From NCBI GenBank assembly GCA_001507935.1, contig LGET01000041.1, positions 1 through 10,133 on the forward strand: a DNA stretch of 10,133 nucleotides, given 5' to 3'. The stretch comes from Thermococcales archaeon 44_46. Lineage in GTDB: Archaea > Methanobacteriota_B > Thermococci > Thermococcales > Thermococcaceae. The notes under the pieces were generated by a model, which saw only the letters and a program-made list of their open reading frames with translations, was not told the DNA's origin and made no database searches. The position numbers and the translations under genes were made by a program. Below, piece after piece: positions 1-7,262 of the stretch (position 1 is its first letter; every line of letters begins with the position of its first letter).

Positions 1-854
1 TGCCAATGTACTTCTATTATGAACCTGTGGAATATGAGCTCAGCGAAAACGGAGAGATAAGAATACTAAAGTTTGAGCAAAGGAAGATGCCACTCTTCCT
101 TGAGGGTGTTGTCAAGCAAATGAAAATAACCAAAGAAAAAGGTCTCCTAAAGGAACTCTACCAGAAAGTTAAGAAGAGCGAGCTTTATGACAAGAAGCTG
201 AAGATGTACAAGCTTAACGCACCTCTAAAAGACTGTTCAATAGAGATAGGCAGGGCCAGAGCTTTCACCCCTGGGTGGTTGGAAAATGAATCTATATGGC
301 TCCACATGGAGTACAAGTACATGCTTGAACTTATAAGAAATGGCCTCTACGAAGAGTTCTACGACGACTTTAGGAATGTAATAGTTGCTTTCCTTGATCC
401 GACCATTTACGGAAGGAGTCCCCTTGAAAACTCATCCTTCATAGTCAGCAGTGCCTACCCCGACGAGTCCCTTCACGGAAGGGGCTTCGTGGCAAGGCTT
501 ACAGGGGCAAACGCTGAATTCCTGAGCATCTGGAAGAACATGTTTATAGGAGACAAGCCGTTTACCTTTGAAAACGGCGAGCTCAGGCTAACATTTGCAC
601 CGGCACTTCCGGGGTGGCTGTTTGACGAAGAGGGGAAGGTGAGCTTTAACTTCCTTGGAAAGTGCAGGGTCACCTACCACAATCCAGCTAAAAAAGACAC
701 TTGGAAACTCGACCTAAACAAGGCAAAAATAATCTTGCATCTTGAAGATGGAAGCAGAGTAGAGGTAAATGGAAATACGCTCAGGGGAGAGCATGCACTG
801 ATGGTTAGGGAGGGCAGGGTGAGAGAGATCAACATTTACCTGCCGGAGGAGTGA
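1..854 (+). CDS. Glycoside phosphorylase/hydrolase-like protein (GH94-like), C-terminal part
   Basis: The reading frame is open to the left edge (first full codon at 3), so the ATG at 6 is probably internal and about 283 codons of the C-terminus are seen. The stretch at residues 75-175 counted from that ATG (EIGRARAFTPGW, WLENESIWLHMEYKY, DPTIYGRSPLENSSF, LHGRGFVARLTGA) resembles the end of the (alpha/alpha)6 catalytic barrel of cellobiose-phosphorylase-like proteins (COG3459, GH94-related). It is followed by a beta-rich tail (LPGWLFDEEGKVSFNFLGK, then VTYHNPAKKDTW). Such proteins cleave beta-glucosides, by phosphorolysis in characterised members; the substrate here cannot be told. There is no signal in the visible part, so it is probably cytoplasmic. 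The family is recalled by pattern, and another related GH family is possible. A T-rich stretch and an SDR gene follow on the same strand. Confidence 0.6.
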   Translation, partial: PMYFYYEPVEYELSENGEIRILKFEQRKMPLFLEGVVKQMKITKEKGLLKELYQKVKKSELYDKKLKMYKLNAPLKDCSIEIGRARAFTPGWLENESIWLHMEYKYMLELIRNGLYEEFYDDFRNVIVAFLDPTIYGRSPLENSSFIVSSAYPDESLHGRGFVARLTGANAEFLSIWKNMFIGDKPFTFENGELRLTFAPALPGWLFDEEGKVSFNFLGKCRVTYHNPAKKDTWKLDLNKAKIILHLEDGSRVEVNGNTLRGEHALMVREGRVREINIYLPEE

Positions 855-865
855 AAATGGTGTTG

Positions 866-881
866 TTATCTTTTCCTTTTT
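866..881 (+). terminator. T-rich stretch after the phosphorylase-like gene
   Basis: The gap between the first two genes holds a pyrimidine run (TTATCTTTTCCTTTTT) just after the stop at 854. Archaeal transcription in Thermococcales commonly ends at oligo-T without a hairpin. The following TAATATT could equally be part of a weak TATA element for the SDR gene, so the function is uncertain. Confidence 0.3.
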
Positions 882-892
882 AATATTCCCAA

Positions 893-899
893 GAGGTGG
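893..899 (+). promoter_or_regulatory. Ribosome binding site that sets the SDR start
   Basis: GAGGTGG matches the archaeal anti-Shine-Dalgarno and lies five bases before the ATG at 905. A GTG at 896 is in frame but lies inside this site, so it is unlikely to be the start. Confidence 0.7.
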
Positions 900-904
900 T
901 AAAG

Positions 905-1576
905 ATGAAGGTTGCCGTTGTTACTGGTGCATCAAAGGGAATAGGGAGGGCCATTGCAAAGGCTCTAGCAAAAGAGGGCTATAAACTTGCACTTGGTGCG
1001 AGAAGCGTTGAAATGCTCGAAGAGCTTTCCAGAGAAATAGGAGGTGCTTTCTACTCCTACCTAGACGTTTCAAAGCCAGAAAGCGTTGCGGAGTTTGCGG
1101 AGAAGGTTCTTAAGGAGTTTGGTGGTGTTGACTTGCTTGTTGCAAATGCAGGAATACCAATGGGTGGAAGGTTGGATGAAGTTAGTGAAGAAGATATGAA
1201 GAGAGTTTTTGATGTCAATACCTTCGGCGTCTGGAGAACTATAAAAGCCTTCCTGCCGAGTTTGAAGGAGAGAAAAGGTACTGTAGTGGTTGTGACTTCA
1301 TATATCTCAACAATGATTCTCCCAAATGCCGGACCCTATGTCGCCAGTAAGTGGGCAGCAAGGGCAATCACAAAGACCTTCCAATTGGAGAATCCGGAAG
1401 TGAAGTTCATAGAGCTTCGTCCTGGAAAAGTTGATACCTACTTCTACGGAAAACCCGGAAGAAAAATAGAAGAGGGATTTATGAAACCAGAAGACGTCGC
1501 AGAGCTCTTAATTTCCCTTCTAAAGCTCCCAGAGCATGTGCTCGTTGAAGACGTGCTTTTCAGATCAATTTACTAA
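905..1576 (+). CDS. Short-chain dehydrogenase/reductase (SDR family)
   Basis: A classical SDR oxidoreductase of 223 aa using NAD(P)H, with one Rossmann domain and no membrane segment, so cytoplasmic. Visible motifs are the nucleotide-binding TGASKGIG (residues 7-14), the structural NAG (81-83), Asn105 in DVNTFG, Ser132 in VVTSY, and the catalytic pair Tyr145/Lys149 in YVASK; with Asn105 the tetrad is complete. After the Rossmann strands comes LRPGKVDT, the usual PG segment. Residue Arg33 after the second strand (GARS) would favour NADP(H), which is inference. The protein is slightly short for the family (about 240-260 aa). The alcohol or ketone substrate is unknown. It follows the phosphorylase-like gene by 50 bases on the same strand but may have its own transcript. 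The start is fixed by the GAGGTGG site. Confidence 0.9.
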   Translation: MKVAVVTGASKGIGRAIAKALAKEGYKLALGARSVEMLEELSREIGGAFYSYLDVSKPESVAEFAEKVLKEFGGVDLLVANAGIPMGGRLDEVSEEDMKRVFDVNTFGVWRTIKAFLPSLKERKGTVVVVTSYISTMILPNAGPYVASKWAARAITKTFQLENPEVKFIELRPGKVDTYFYGKPGRKIEEGFMKPEDVAELLISLLKLPEHVLVEDVLFRSIY

Positions 1577-1589
1577 TTTGGCTCCTACC

Positions 1590-1600
1590 TTTTTGTTTTT
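1590..1600 (+). terminator. Oligo-T terminator after the SDR gene
   Basis: Two runs of five T split by one G lie 14 bases after the SDR stop codon. No convincing stem precedes them, which fits Thermococcales-type oligo-T termination. It also separates the SDR from the decayed region beyond. Confidence 0.5.
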
Positions 1601-1601
1601 C

Positions 1602-2184
1602 AGACTGCTCAGTCCTTTGAGGCTCACTTTTAGGCGGCACCATGAGCTTCATTCCAAGGAAGACCTCTATGTAAACCATGTTGAGGTAATCAGATGAACG
1701 GAGGCTAAGCCCTACAAGAATGGCGGAGAATCCTGTTGTGATACACTTCGCTCAGATGCTCAGGTCGGCAATAGGCTCCCAAGAGGATGATTCAAGATGA
1801 TTTAAACCTCGTACTCTACTCCAGATATGAGGACTTTCTCAGAATAATACTTGCTCAGGGAGCATAGAAAAGGTCTTTTACCTCACGGGGAGACCTTTGG
1901 CCTGGCCAAAAAGCACTAGGGGCTCGTGATAGTAATGACCAACAAGTACTTCGTGGGCACGTGCAGCCAGATAATGAACATCAGACCGTGAGGTTCTTCA
2001 GGTCCTTTCCAGAGTTCTCTGATTTTTATCCAAACAAGGAATTCTCTCTAAAAGGGCTTAAATCAAAGCTAATCAAAAAGAGAAACTAGTTACTGAAGGG
2101 TTTACCCCTTTATACTTTGCCATCAGCTCGATGCTAACTTCCTATCATATCGAATGGATGAAGCAATGGTCTGAGTTATGTTAA
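1602..2184 (+). pseudogene. Decayed protein gene of unknown family
   Basis: No intact gene exists between 1577 and 2204, but protein-like stretches follow one another on the + strand with frame changes. They run from about 1602 to 1694 (HELHSKEDLYVNHVEV), 1690-1797 (ENPVVIHFAQMLRSAIGSQE), 1787-1864 (LNLVLYSRYEDFLRIILAQG), 1867-1926 (EKVFYLTGRPLAW), 1920-1988 (GLVIVMTNKYFVGTCSQIMN), 1991-2086 (RFFRSFPEFSDFYPNKEF) and 2080-2181 (LYFAISSMLTSYHIEWMKQW). Each ends at a stop or shift and the next resumes almost where the last stopped, giving at least six lesions, as expected of one old gene of roughly 200 codons. No ribosome site or clean start is visible at the left end. I do not recognise the family, and some fragments may be chance. 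Confidence 0.5.
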
Positions 2185-2204
2185 GGGAGATGGATCAAAA
2201 TTCT

Positions 2205-4661
2205 TCAGGTTCTATTTGATACTCTTCTTAGACTTGATGCTAGGACAAAGATTGCCAGAATAAAAGAGATAAGGCTCAGGTACCTGATGGGAGCGAAGGG
2301 ATCTTTGAATTTCAGCTCAAGAACGTGACTTCCACCGGGAAGCGCGACTTCAATCAGGCCGAACTCCTTATTCCTCTTTATTTCGACCTCTTTTCCATCA
2401 ACATAGGCTTTCCAGTGCGGGTAATAGTTCTCGCTTACAATGACTGTTGAGGCGTGGGAGAGATTGAACTTTAATTTGATATATCCATCTTTTATGTCAA
2501 TAATATTGTAAGAAACTTTTGGTGGTTTAATGAAATCCGCTAGTAATTCTATTAGTATATCTCTTTCATACTTGTTGTCGTTGTATACTGCGTGGTAGGG
2601 AAGGTTCAGGCCGATGAAGTATATTCTACCGGAGCCGTAGTCTTTGTATCCAAGCACGGTGTAGTTTCCAAGCTTCATCAGGGGAATTAAATCGCCCTCG
2701 TAGGCTGTGGCGGTCCATGGCTGGCCTTCATAGGTAAAGTTCGAGAACGCCGAGACGTTGTAGATGGAAGAGCTCAGGTTTGCCCTTCCGAAGACCCTAA
2801 CTATCACGGACTTAACTCCAAAGCGCGTGGCCTCCGCATCTGGACTGGGGAACGTGTTGAGCACGAGAATTCCGCCCTTTTTGACGTAATCCTCTAACTT
2901 CTTCCATACCAGTGGATCCCGGTACTTATAGGCATTGAGGATAACGAGGGAGTATTCGTTCAGGTTATCTGCATAATCATCTATGTATTCAGCCCTTTCG
3001 TAGGAAACGCCGAGACCAAATGGCCAGCTCCCCACGACGAGAACACTTGATTTTGGCTGGAGGAACGTGAAGTTCTTCCAGCGGTAAAGGTGGAATGAAC
3101 CGGAAGAGTAAACCTCTTCAAAGCCGAGGTGCTTGAGGTTTCTGACTATGTCCTTGTAACCCTGGTAGTTCTCGTCCACTATAACGTACTTTACGGAGTA
3201 AGCCTTAAGGGCCTTCTCAGCGAATCCGGGGTCTTTTTCAATCGCGTAGTTTAGGTATGAGTGCTGTGGATACGCTGGATCCCCCTGCCTGTACCATCCT
3301 TCGAGGGCCGGTTTCCTCGCAAGGGCAGGCGCCCAGGACACCCTTGAACCCTGGGTTATCCAGAGGCCCGGCTGATAAAACCTCCAGCCGGTTGAGCCAT
3401 CGTTTCCAATGTAGTTGAGAACCGCAAGATAATTCCCGGGGAAGGTCTCGGCCTTTAATGAACCCCTTTGAAACCTGACGTCAGAAAGGGAGAACACAAT
3501 TAAAAAAGCAAGGAGAAGCCCAACCACGGCCTTCCTCCTTTCCGAACTGCTTCCAATTTTTTGGGGGATAATCTCAAAGAGGGTTTCAAAGAGAGCACCG
3601 ATGCCAAGTGCTCCAACAAGAGAAAGACCATCGAGCCACCTGTATGGTGGAATCATGTCAAGGAGGGGAAGCCTGTTGAGGAACGGAACCGGACCGTAAT
3701 AGCCAAGGGAGAGCAGGATGGCCATTAGGGACGCCCCAAGGAGACCCGCTCCGAGAGCTTTCTCCTCTTCCCTTCTCTTTAAGAGGACTGCAACTCCAAT
3801 GAGCCCCAGGTAGAAGGCTATCCCCTGATAAAATGACCAAGGGGATGTAGGGAACAGTAAATCCCCCAGCTTAACGCTCTGGAACTTAAAGAGGTATTCA
3901 ATGCTGTTCTCCTTTAGAAAGTGGGCGTTGCTCCTCTCCAACAAAAACGGGAGAACCCAAAAGGATGAAATCGAAAGGGCAGTAATGCCGGCTATGAGTG
4001 TGTTAAGGGCTATATCCCTAACACCCATTTTCCTCGTTATCCAAACATAGGGGACAAGAAACAGCACTATCAGCCCGAAACTCACGAAGAGGGTGTGGTG
4101 TGCGAGGCCCACAGTGGCCAAGAAGAGCCCTGAAAGCACGGAATAACGCCAGTCCCTCCTTGTTATATGGAGCAGGGCAAGGATTAGAAGGGGGGCGAGG
4201 TTCAGGGCAATGAACCTCGGAAAGTTTCCCTCTGGGGATAGAACTCTAAGATGATAGATCGAGAACGCGTAGACTACTCCAGATAGATACGAAGACGCAT
4301 CGGAGAAGCCAAGCTCTTTTAGGAGGAGCCTCATGGAAACCGCTCCAGCCAGAATAGCGAACAAAACCGCGAGCTTGTAGCCTAAAATTGCCGATGAGGT
4401 GAGCTTCCCAAAGAAGGCACCGATGAAGTATGCCAGAGGAGGATAGAACCTCAGGAGGGGGTATCCGCCGTACCAGTCCTCAATCCATGGGGAATAACCT
4501 TCCATAAGCTTCCATATCTTGAAGAGGTGGCCGTAAGCGTCTCCTCCCCAAGAAGGGGAATAACCGCTTCCGAGGAAGTTCCTGAGTATTAGCAGGGACA
4601 GCAGAAAAACCGAAAGGAGAAAGAGAGCCTCACGGAGTTTAGCCCTCTCGATTCTAACCAT
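2205..4661 (-). CDS. Large GT-C-like membrane protein with extracytoplasmic GATase-like and YfhO-like regions
   Basis: An 818-aa multi-spanning protein. The N-terminal half (about residues 12-395) has many hydrophobic segments and the signature GGDAYGHLFK (39-48) followed by WYGGYPLLRFYPPLAYF (63-79). This is typical of the '6-pyruvoyl-tetrahydropterin synthase-related' membrane domain (PF10131-type), a GT-C-like fold; the family name is misleading and no pterin role is implied. Residues 395-790 should lie outside. They include a GATase-like alpha/beta module (about 539-684: SSVLVVGSWPFG, YVKKGGILVLNTF, YGSGRIYFIGLN), then YYPHWKAYVDGKE (746-758), as in the C-terminus of YfhO-type membrane proteins, and a last membrane segment (792-810). 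A lipid-linked-sugar glycosyltransferase acting on the outer face is the best guess. The ATG at 4661 is preferred because GGGGTGA precedes it by four bases; a TTG at 4679 would lie inside the upstream gene. The upstream gene stops inside this ribosome site, so the two are co-translated. Confidence 0.8.
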   Translation of the reverse strand: MVRIERAKLREALFLLSVFLLSLLILRNFLGSGYSPSWGGDAYGHLFKIWKLMEGYSPWIEDWYGGYPLLRFYPPLAYFIGAFFGKLTSSAILGYKLAVLFAILAGAVSMRLLLKELGFSDASSYLSGVVYAFSIYHLRVLSPEGNFPRFIALNLAPLLILALLHITRRDWRYSVLSGLFLATVGLAHHTLFVSFGLIVLFLVPYVWITRKMGVRDIALNTLIAGITALSISSFWVLPFLLERSNAHFLKENSIEYLFKFQSVKLGDLLFPTSPWSFYQGIAFYLGLIGVAVLLKRREEEKALGAGLLGASLMAILLSLGYYGPVPFLNRLPLLDMIPPYRWLDGLSLVGALGIGALFETLFEIIPQKIGSSSERRKAVVGLLLAFLIVFSLSDVRFQRGSLKAETFPGNYLAVLNYIGNDGSTGWRFYQPGLWITQGSRVSWAPALARKPALEGWYRQGDPAYPQHSYLNYAIEKDPGFAEKALKAYSVKYVIVDENYQGYKDIVRNLKHLGFEEVYSSGSFHLYRWKNFTFLQPKSSVLVVGSWPFGLGVSYERAEYIDDYADNLNEYSLVILNAYKYRDPLVWKKLEDYVKKGGILVLNTFPSPDAEATRFGVKSVIVRVFGRANLSSSIYNVSAFSNFTYEGQPWTATAYEGDLIPLMKLGNYTVLGYKDYGSGRIYFIGLNLPYHAVYNDNKYERDILIELLADFIKPPKVSYNIIDIKDGYIKLKFNLSHASTVIVSENYYPHWKAYVDGKEVEIKRNKEFGLIEVALPGGSHVLELKFKDPFAPIRYLSLISFILAIFVLASSLRRVSNRT

Positions 4662-4665
4662 TTCT

Positions 4666-4672
4666 TCACCCC
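4666..4672 (-). promoter_or_regulatory. Ribosome binding site of the 818-aa gene
   Basis: GGGGTGA is placed four bases before the ATG at 4661. Its last three bases are the TGA stop of the upstream secreted-protein gene. This overlap implies translational coupling and decides against the TTG at 4679. Confidence 0.7.
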
Positions 4673-5439
4673 GTGCCAATTATTGAAGAGAGGTAATTGA
4701 ATAATGGCTTAAGGAATGGAAACTCTGGAACTTGACTACTGTAGGTAACCTCTGCTCCACTTTTACCATCGTTGGCACCTTTAAGCTCCCATGTAAAGAA
4801 ATCATCTTGACCATCTTCAAAGTCCTCACTTACAGTTTTCCCATTGTTGAGATTACCCTTCCCGTAAGTATAAACAACGTTGTCTATAAACAAGTCAAAC
4901 GTTTTCCCTCCGTCAAATATTCCTCCAGCTGCAATGTAGCTTATATCCCACGGAGTGTTCCAAGACTCTTCGTACACTAACTGGCCATCTATGTAATAAT
5001 TTATCTTGCTTATCCATCTTATCCATCCGAACGAATCATAAACAACTTCAATCTTGTATGTGTGCGGGGAGGATCCTGCAATCTTAGTGTCATATACCGG
5101 AATATCACTGGATGGATCATTTGTATCAGAGAAAATAACCACTGTCCCGTTCTTCCAGAAGAATCCCCAGGCATTTCCCCAGCTATCTACTATGGCCATG
5201 ATGGCTACATATTGCGTCCCACTGGTGTAATTGAGCGCATAGGCATCCCACTGGATGCTAATAGGATACTCCTTGGATTTGACCCCTCTGTATACATAAT
5301 AGGAGCTCTGCAGACTATGATCCCACACGTGGAGCATCTTCCCGCTCATCTGGGCACCGCTAACGTTGCCTAACCCGATGAGGATGAGAATGACAGCGAT
5401 CCCTACAATCCCCACTCTTGCTAACTTCATTCCAATCAT
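4666..5439 (-). CDS. Secreted lectin/LamG-like protein with VPEF tail, candidate archaeosortase substrate
   Basis: A 257-aa exported protein. A signal peptide is clear: MKLAR, a hydrophobic core (about 9-24), then GNVSGAQ. The body (30-232) is rich in beta strands and aromatics: VAIMAIVDSWGNAWGFFW, HTYKIEVVYDSFGWIRW, INYYIDGQLVYEE, FDLFIDNVVY. This is the pattern of a concanavalin-like/LamG jelly-roll that binds sugar chains, inferred from pattern only. The tail is QVPEF (236-240) then 17 moderately hydrophobic residues ending SSIIGTG. VPEF recalls the PEF-CTERM signal of archaeosortase substrates, but a full membrane helix and the basic end are missing. It lies between the archaeosortase and the GT-C-like gene. 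A GTG at 5448 is in frame, but the ATG at 5439 has GAGGTGA five bases upstream. Confidence 0.75.
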   Translation of the reverse strand: MIGMKLARVGIVGIAVILILIGLGNVSGAQMSGKMLHVWDHSLQSSYYVYRGVKSKEYPISIQWDAYALNYTSGTQYVAIMAIVDSWGNAWGFFWKNGTVVIFSDTNDPSSDIPVYDTKIAGSSPHTYKIEVVYDSFGWIRWISKINYYIDGQLVYEESWNTPWDISYIAAGGIFDGGKTFDLFIDNVVYTYGKGNLNNGKTVSEDFEDGQDDFFTWELKGANDGKSGAEVTYSSQVPEFPFLKPLFNYLSSIIGTG

Positions 5440-5444
5440 CTCTC

Positions 5445-5451
5445 TCACCTC
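5445..5451 (-). promoter_or_regulatory. Ribosome binding site of the secreted-protein gene
   Basis: GAGGTGA lies five bases upstream of the ATG at 5439. The alternative GTG start at 5448 falls within this site and is therefore unlikely. Confidence 0.7.
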
Positions 5452-5465
5452 AAAGACAATTCACC

Positions 5466-5481
5466 GTTTATATTTATAACA
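5466..5481 (-). promoter_or_regulatory. TATA-box-like promoter element
   Basis: On the - strand TGTTATAAATATAAAC stands 27-42 bases before the ATG at 5439. With the usual archaeal spacing of about 25 bases, transcription would start close to the ribosome site, giving a very short leader. It would let the secreted protein and the 818-aa protein be transcribed apart from the archaeosortase operon. A second AT-rich element (AGGTTTAAAATTTC, about 5541-5554) preceded by GA-rich bases is an alternative upstream promoter. Confidence 0.5.
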
Positions 5482-5524
5482 TATTTAGTCAGAACTTCGA
5501 ACGAATTAGATTAGCCTAACTCCT

Positions 5525-5573
5525 AAAAAAATTATACACTAGAAATTTTAAACCTTTCTCCCCAAAAATTGGG
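5525..5573 (-). terminator. Likely end of the archaeosortase operon: short hairpin and T7 run
   Basis: After the archaeosortase stop at 5582 the - strand shows a small stem (CCCAA/TTGGG, arms 5569-5573 and 5561-5565, three-base loop), with a T5 run just before it. About 30 bases later there is a run of seven T (5525-5531). T-runs alone end transcription in Thermococcales. The element also overlaps a TATA-like sequence, so read-through to the next two genes is possible. Confidence 0.4.
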
Positions 5574-5581
5574 AAAAATCC

Positions 5582-6091
5582 TCAAAATTTGTGGGACTCC
5601 CCCGAGGATTTCAGACCCAGCAAGAATGCATGGGCTACGAGAAGAACCACAAGGAGGAACAGAAGTATGGGGCCTATGGTATAGTGAAATAAATTGAAAA
5701 CTCCTTCTCCAACTCTGTGATACAAGTATATGGAAAAGAACACGCGGAGGATGTTCACAATGTATATTGTGGAAACGCCAAACATCCATTCTATGGGTTT
5801 CCTCTTAAGCCCCGGAAGGAGAAGGTAGATAAGCGTGTAGAGGGTCATACTAAACACTCCACTACACTGCCAAGTTATCTCAAAGGACATCCTGTCAGCG
5901 GGAATGTAAATCTGGTTGCCAATGAGATAGTTCTCTATCCCAAAGGCTTTCAGCAGGAAATTTATGTTTGAAGCCTCAATCTTCGTGAGGGGCTTACCGA
6001 TCACGGAGCCAATCAGCAAAGTTACTATCGGAAACACCGTGAGATACACCACCAGTATCAGAACGTTTTTCTTCTCCCTGGACAGCTTCAT
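5582..6091 (-). CDS. Archaeosortase/exosortase-family transpeptidase
   Basis: A 169-aa multi-spanning membrane protein with about five hydrophobic segments. It shows the family's proposed triad: Cys76 in ITWQCSGVFS, Arg116 in IYIVNILRV, and His136 in NLFHYTIGP, each at the outer end of a membrane segment. Archaeosortases are thought to cut a C-terminal tripartite signal (short motif, membrane helix, basic tail) of secreted proteins and transfer them to a lipid. The subfamily (ArtA-D or other) cannot be named from the sequence alone. The start is taken as the ATG at 6091, nine bases after GGGAGG (6101-6106). An ATG at 6100 abuts that site directly and would add three residues. The gene begins inside the preceding wHTH gene (98-base overlap) and is the last of the four-gene operon. 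Confidence 0.88.
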   Translation of the reverse strand: MKLSREKKNVLILVVYLTVFPIVTLLIGSVIGKPLTKIEASNINFLLKAFGIENYLIGNQIYIPADRMSFEITWQCSGVFSMTLYTLIYLLLPGLKRKPIEWMFGVSTIYIVNILRVFFSIYLYHRVGEGVFNLFHYTIGPILLFLLVVLLVAHAFLLGLKSSGESHKF

Positions 6092-7262
6092 AACTTCCAT
6101 CCTCCCGTTTCCTTATGAGGCCGTATTCCTCCATTATGGAAAGGTTGTGATGAACTGTGGACTTGCTTAAGCCAAGCAGACTGGCAAGTTCACTTACTCC
6201 CCTCGGTCTTTCTTTGAGGAGAGTATAAATCCTTCCCCGCGTCTCGTTCTCAAGGATAAAAAGTTTAATCGCCTCCTCCTTCTTCCCAATTGGATAAAAG
6301 ACAAGGGTGTTGCCCACAGAGACTTCTTCAAGGAGCTTTGCCCTCGTGAGGACACGCAGGTGCCATTTTGCATTGGTTCTTGATATACCGAACGTGGAAA
6401 CCACATCGGTAAGAGTTGAATAACCTTTTGCCTTTATATATTCGTATATCCCTCTTCTCGTAGGATTCTTCAAAACGTCCTCAGGGGGTGTGAGGAAGCG
6501 GCCAACAACGATCACAGGGATGGACTTAATCCACTCCCGGAACTTTTGTACCTGGGGATTGTTCGAAATCGCCACATATCCAGCCAACGCCACCGCCCCA
6601 ATTGCACTGCCAACCAGAACTGCCTTAGACGGACCCGCGTGTGAGTAGTACCTTATAAGTGCGACAACAAATTCCGGCACGGCGGGATTGCGGGTGTCTA
6701 GGAAGTAGGCCGCTGGATTAATGCCCACTATCACCAGCTTTCCCCTTCCCAGGGGAACCTCCGTCACTATTGCAATTCCTTCTGATTCAAGGGGAACCTT
6801 TGAGTTCTTTGCCTTTACAAGGACGAGCCCGTACCTGTCGGAGTCGTACCCGAACTCCTTAAACTTCAGGATGTCGTTGGGTTTTATTGTAATTATCCCC
6901 ATACTAGTGTAGTTTAATCTCACTCCAGTGAGCTCTAAAATGGCGGGGTTTATTTTTTCAACTGCCCTTACTGTATTCAGTCCGATTATAACCGTCTTCC
7001 CCCGTTTTGCCTCTCCTATAAGTTCAACTGGAAGGTTCCTATTGCTATCGTTCAGGAAAGCGTAGTTTATATCAAGAGCAACTACCAGGTCTCCAGATGG
7101 CTTATCACTCAGCACAATCCCGGTACGATTTGAAACGGCGTGGTAGAGCGGGATATCACCCTGATCGGAAGAAATGTAAACCACTGAGAATGCCGCAACC
7201 AGCGGTAAAAGGGTGAAGAGGACGACTGCAATAAGCACGAATACCTGTGAAACTCTCACCAT
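5994..7262 (-). CDS. Membrane-anchored GATase-like sensor with two C-terminal winged-helix domains
   Basis: A 422-aa protein. Residues 7-27 form a signal or anchor helix. Residues 28-208 form an extracytoplasmic alpha/beta module (FSVVYISSDQGD, GKTVIIGLNTV at 89-98, LGRGKLVIVGINP at 171-183) resembling the class I glutamine-amidotransferase-like/DUF4350 fold. No Cys is seen at the expected nucleophile position. A membrane segment follows (about 213-232). Two winged-helix domains follow inside the cell: 264-326 (NPTRRGIYEYIK, then FGISRTNAKWHLRVLTRAKL) and 337-392 (LLGLSKSTVHHNLSIMEEYG). They resemble ArsR/MarR-like archaeal regulators. It is probably a one-component membrane transcription factor controlling its own locus; its ligand is unknown. 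The ATG at 7262 overlaps the GT2 stop by seven bases, with GGGTGG seven bases upstream. The last 30 or so residues form a non-conserved-looking tail translated over the archaeosortase start. Confidence 0.82.
   Translation of the reverse strand: MVRVSQVFVLIAVVLFTLLPLVAAFSVVYISSDQGDIPLYHAVSNRTGIVLSDKPSGDLVVALDINYAFLNDSNRNLPVELIGEAKRGKTVIIGLNTVRAVEKINPAILELTGVRLNYTSMGIITIKPNDILKFKEFGYDSDRYGLVLVKAKNSKVPLESEGIAIVTEVPLGRGKLVIVGINPAAYFLDTRNPAVPEFVVALIRYYSHAGPSKAVLVGSAIGAVALAGYVAISNNPQVQKFREWIKSIPVIVVGRFLTPPEDVLKNPTRRGIYEYIKAKGYSTLTDVVSTFGISRTNAKWHLRVLTRAKLLEEVSVGNTLVFYPIGKKEEAIKLFILENETRGRIYTLLKERPRGVSELASLLGLSKSTVHHNLSIMEEYGLIRKREDGSYEAVQGEEKRSDTGGVSHGVSDSNFADWLRDR
6101..6106 (-). promoter_or_regulatory. 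Ribosome binding site of the archaeosortase gene
   Basis: GGGAGG lies within the coding region of the upstream wHTH gene. Spacing is nine bases to the ATG at 6091 and zero to the ATG at 6100, which favours the shorter protein. Confidence 0.5.

Noticed and set aside
2095..2110. Small hairpin AAGGG-TTTAC-CCCTT as a terminator
   Set aside because: The stem is only five base pairs with no T-run after it on either strand, and it falls inside the decayed gene.
4662..4679. TTG at 4679 as start of the 818-aa protein
   Set aside because: It lies inside the upstream coding region with no ribosome site, while the ATG at 4661 has GGGGTGA four bases before it.
5062..5373. + strand frame of about 100 codons inside the secreted-protein gene
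   Set aside because: It is antisense to a gene with a clear signal peptide and ribosome site, and its product has no recognisable features.
5532..5789. - strand 85-codon frame overlapping the archaeosortase end
   Set aside because: It is a shifted frame of the archaeosortase gene, rich in Pro/Ser/Arg with no ribosome site.
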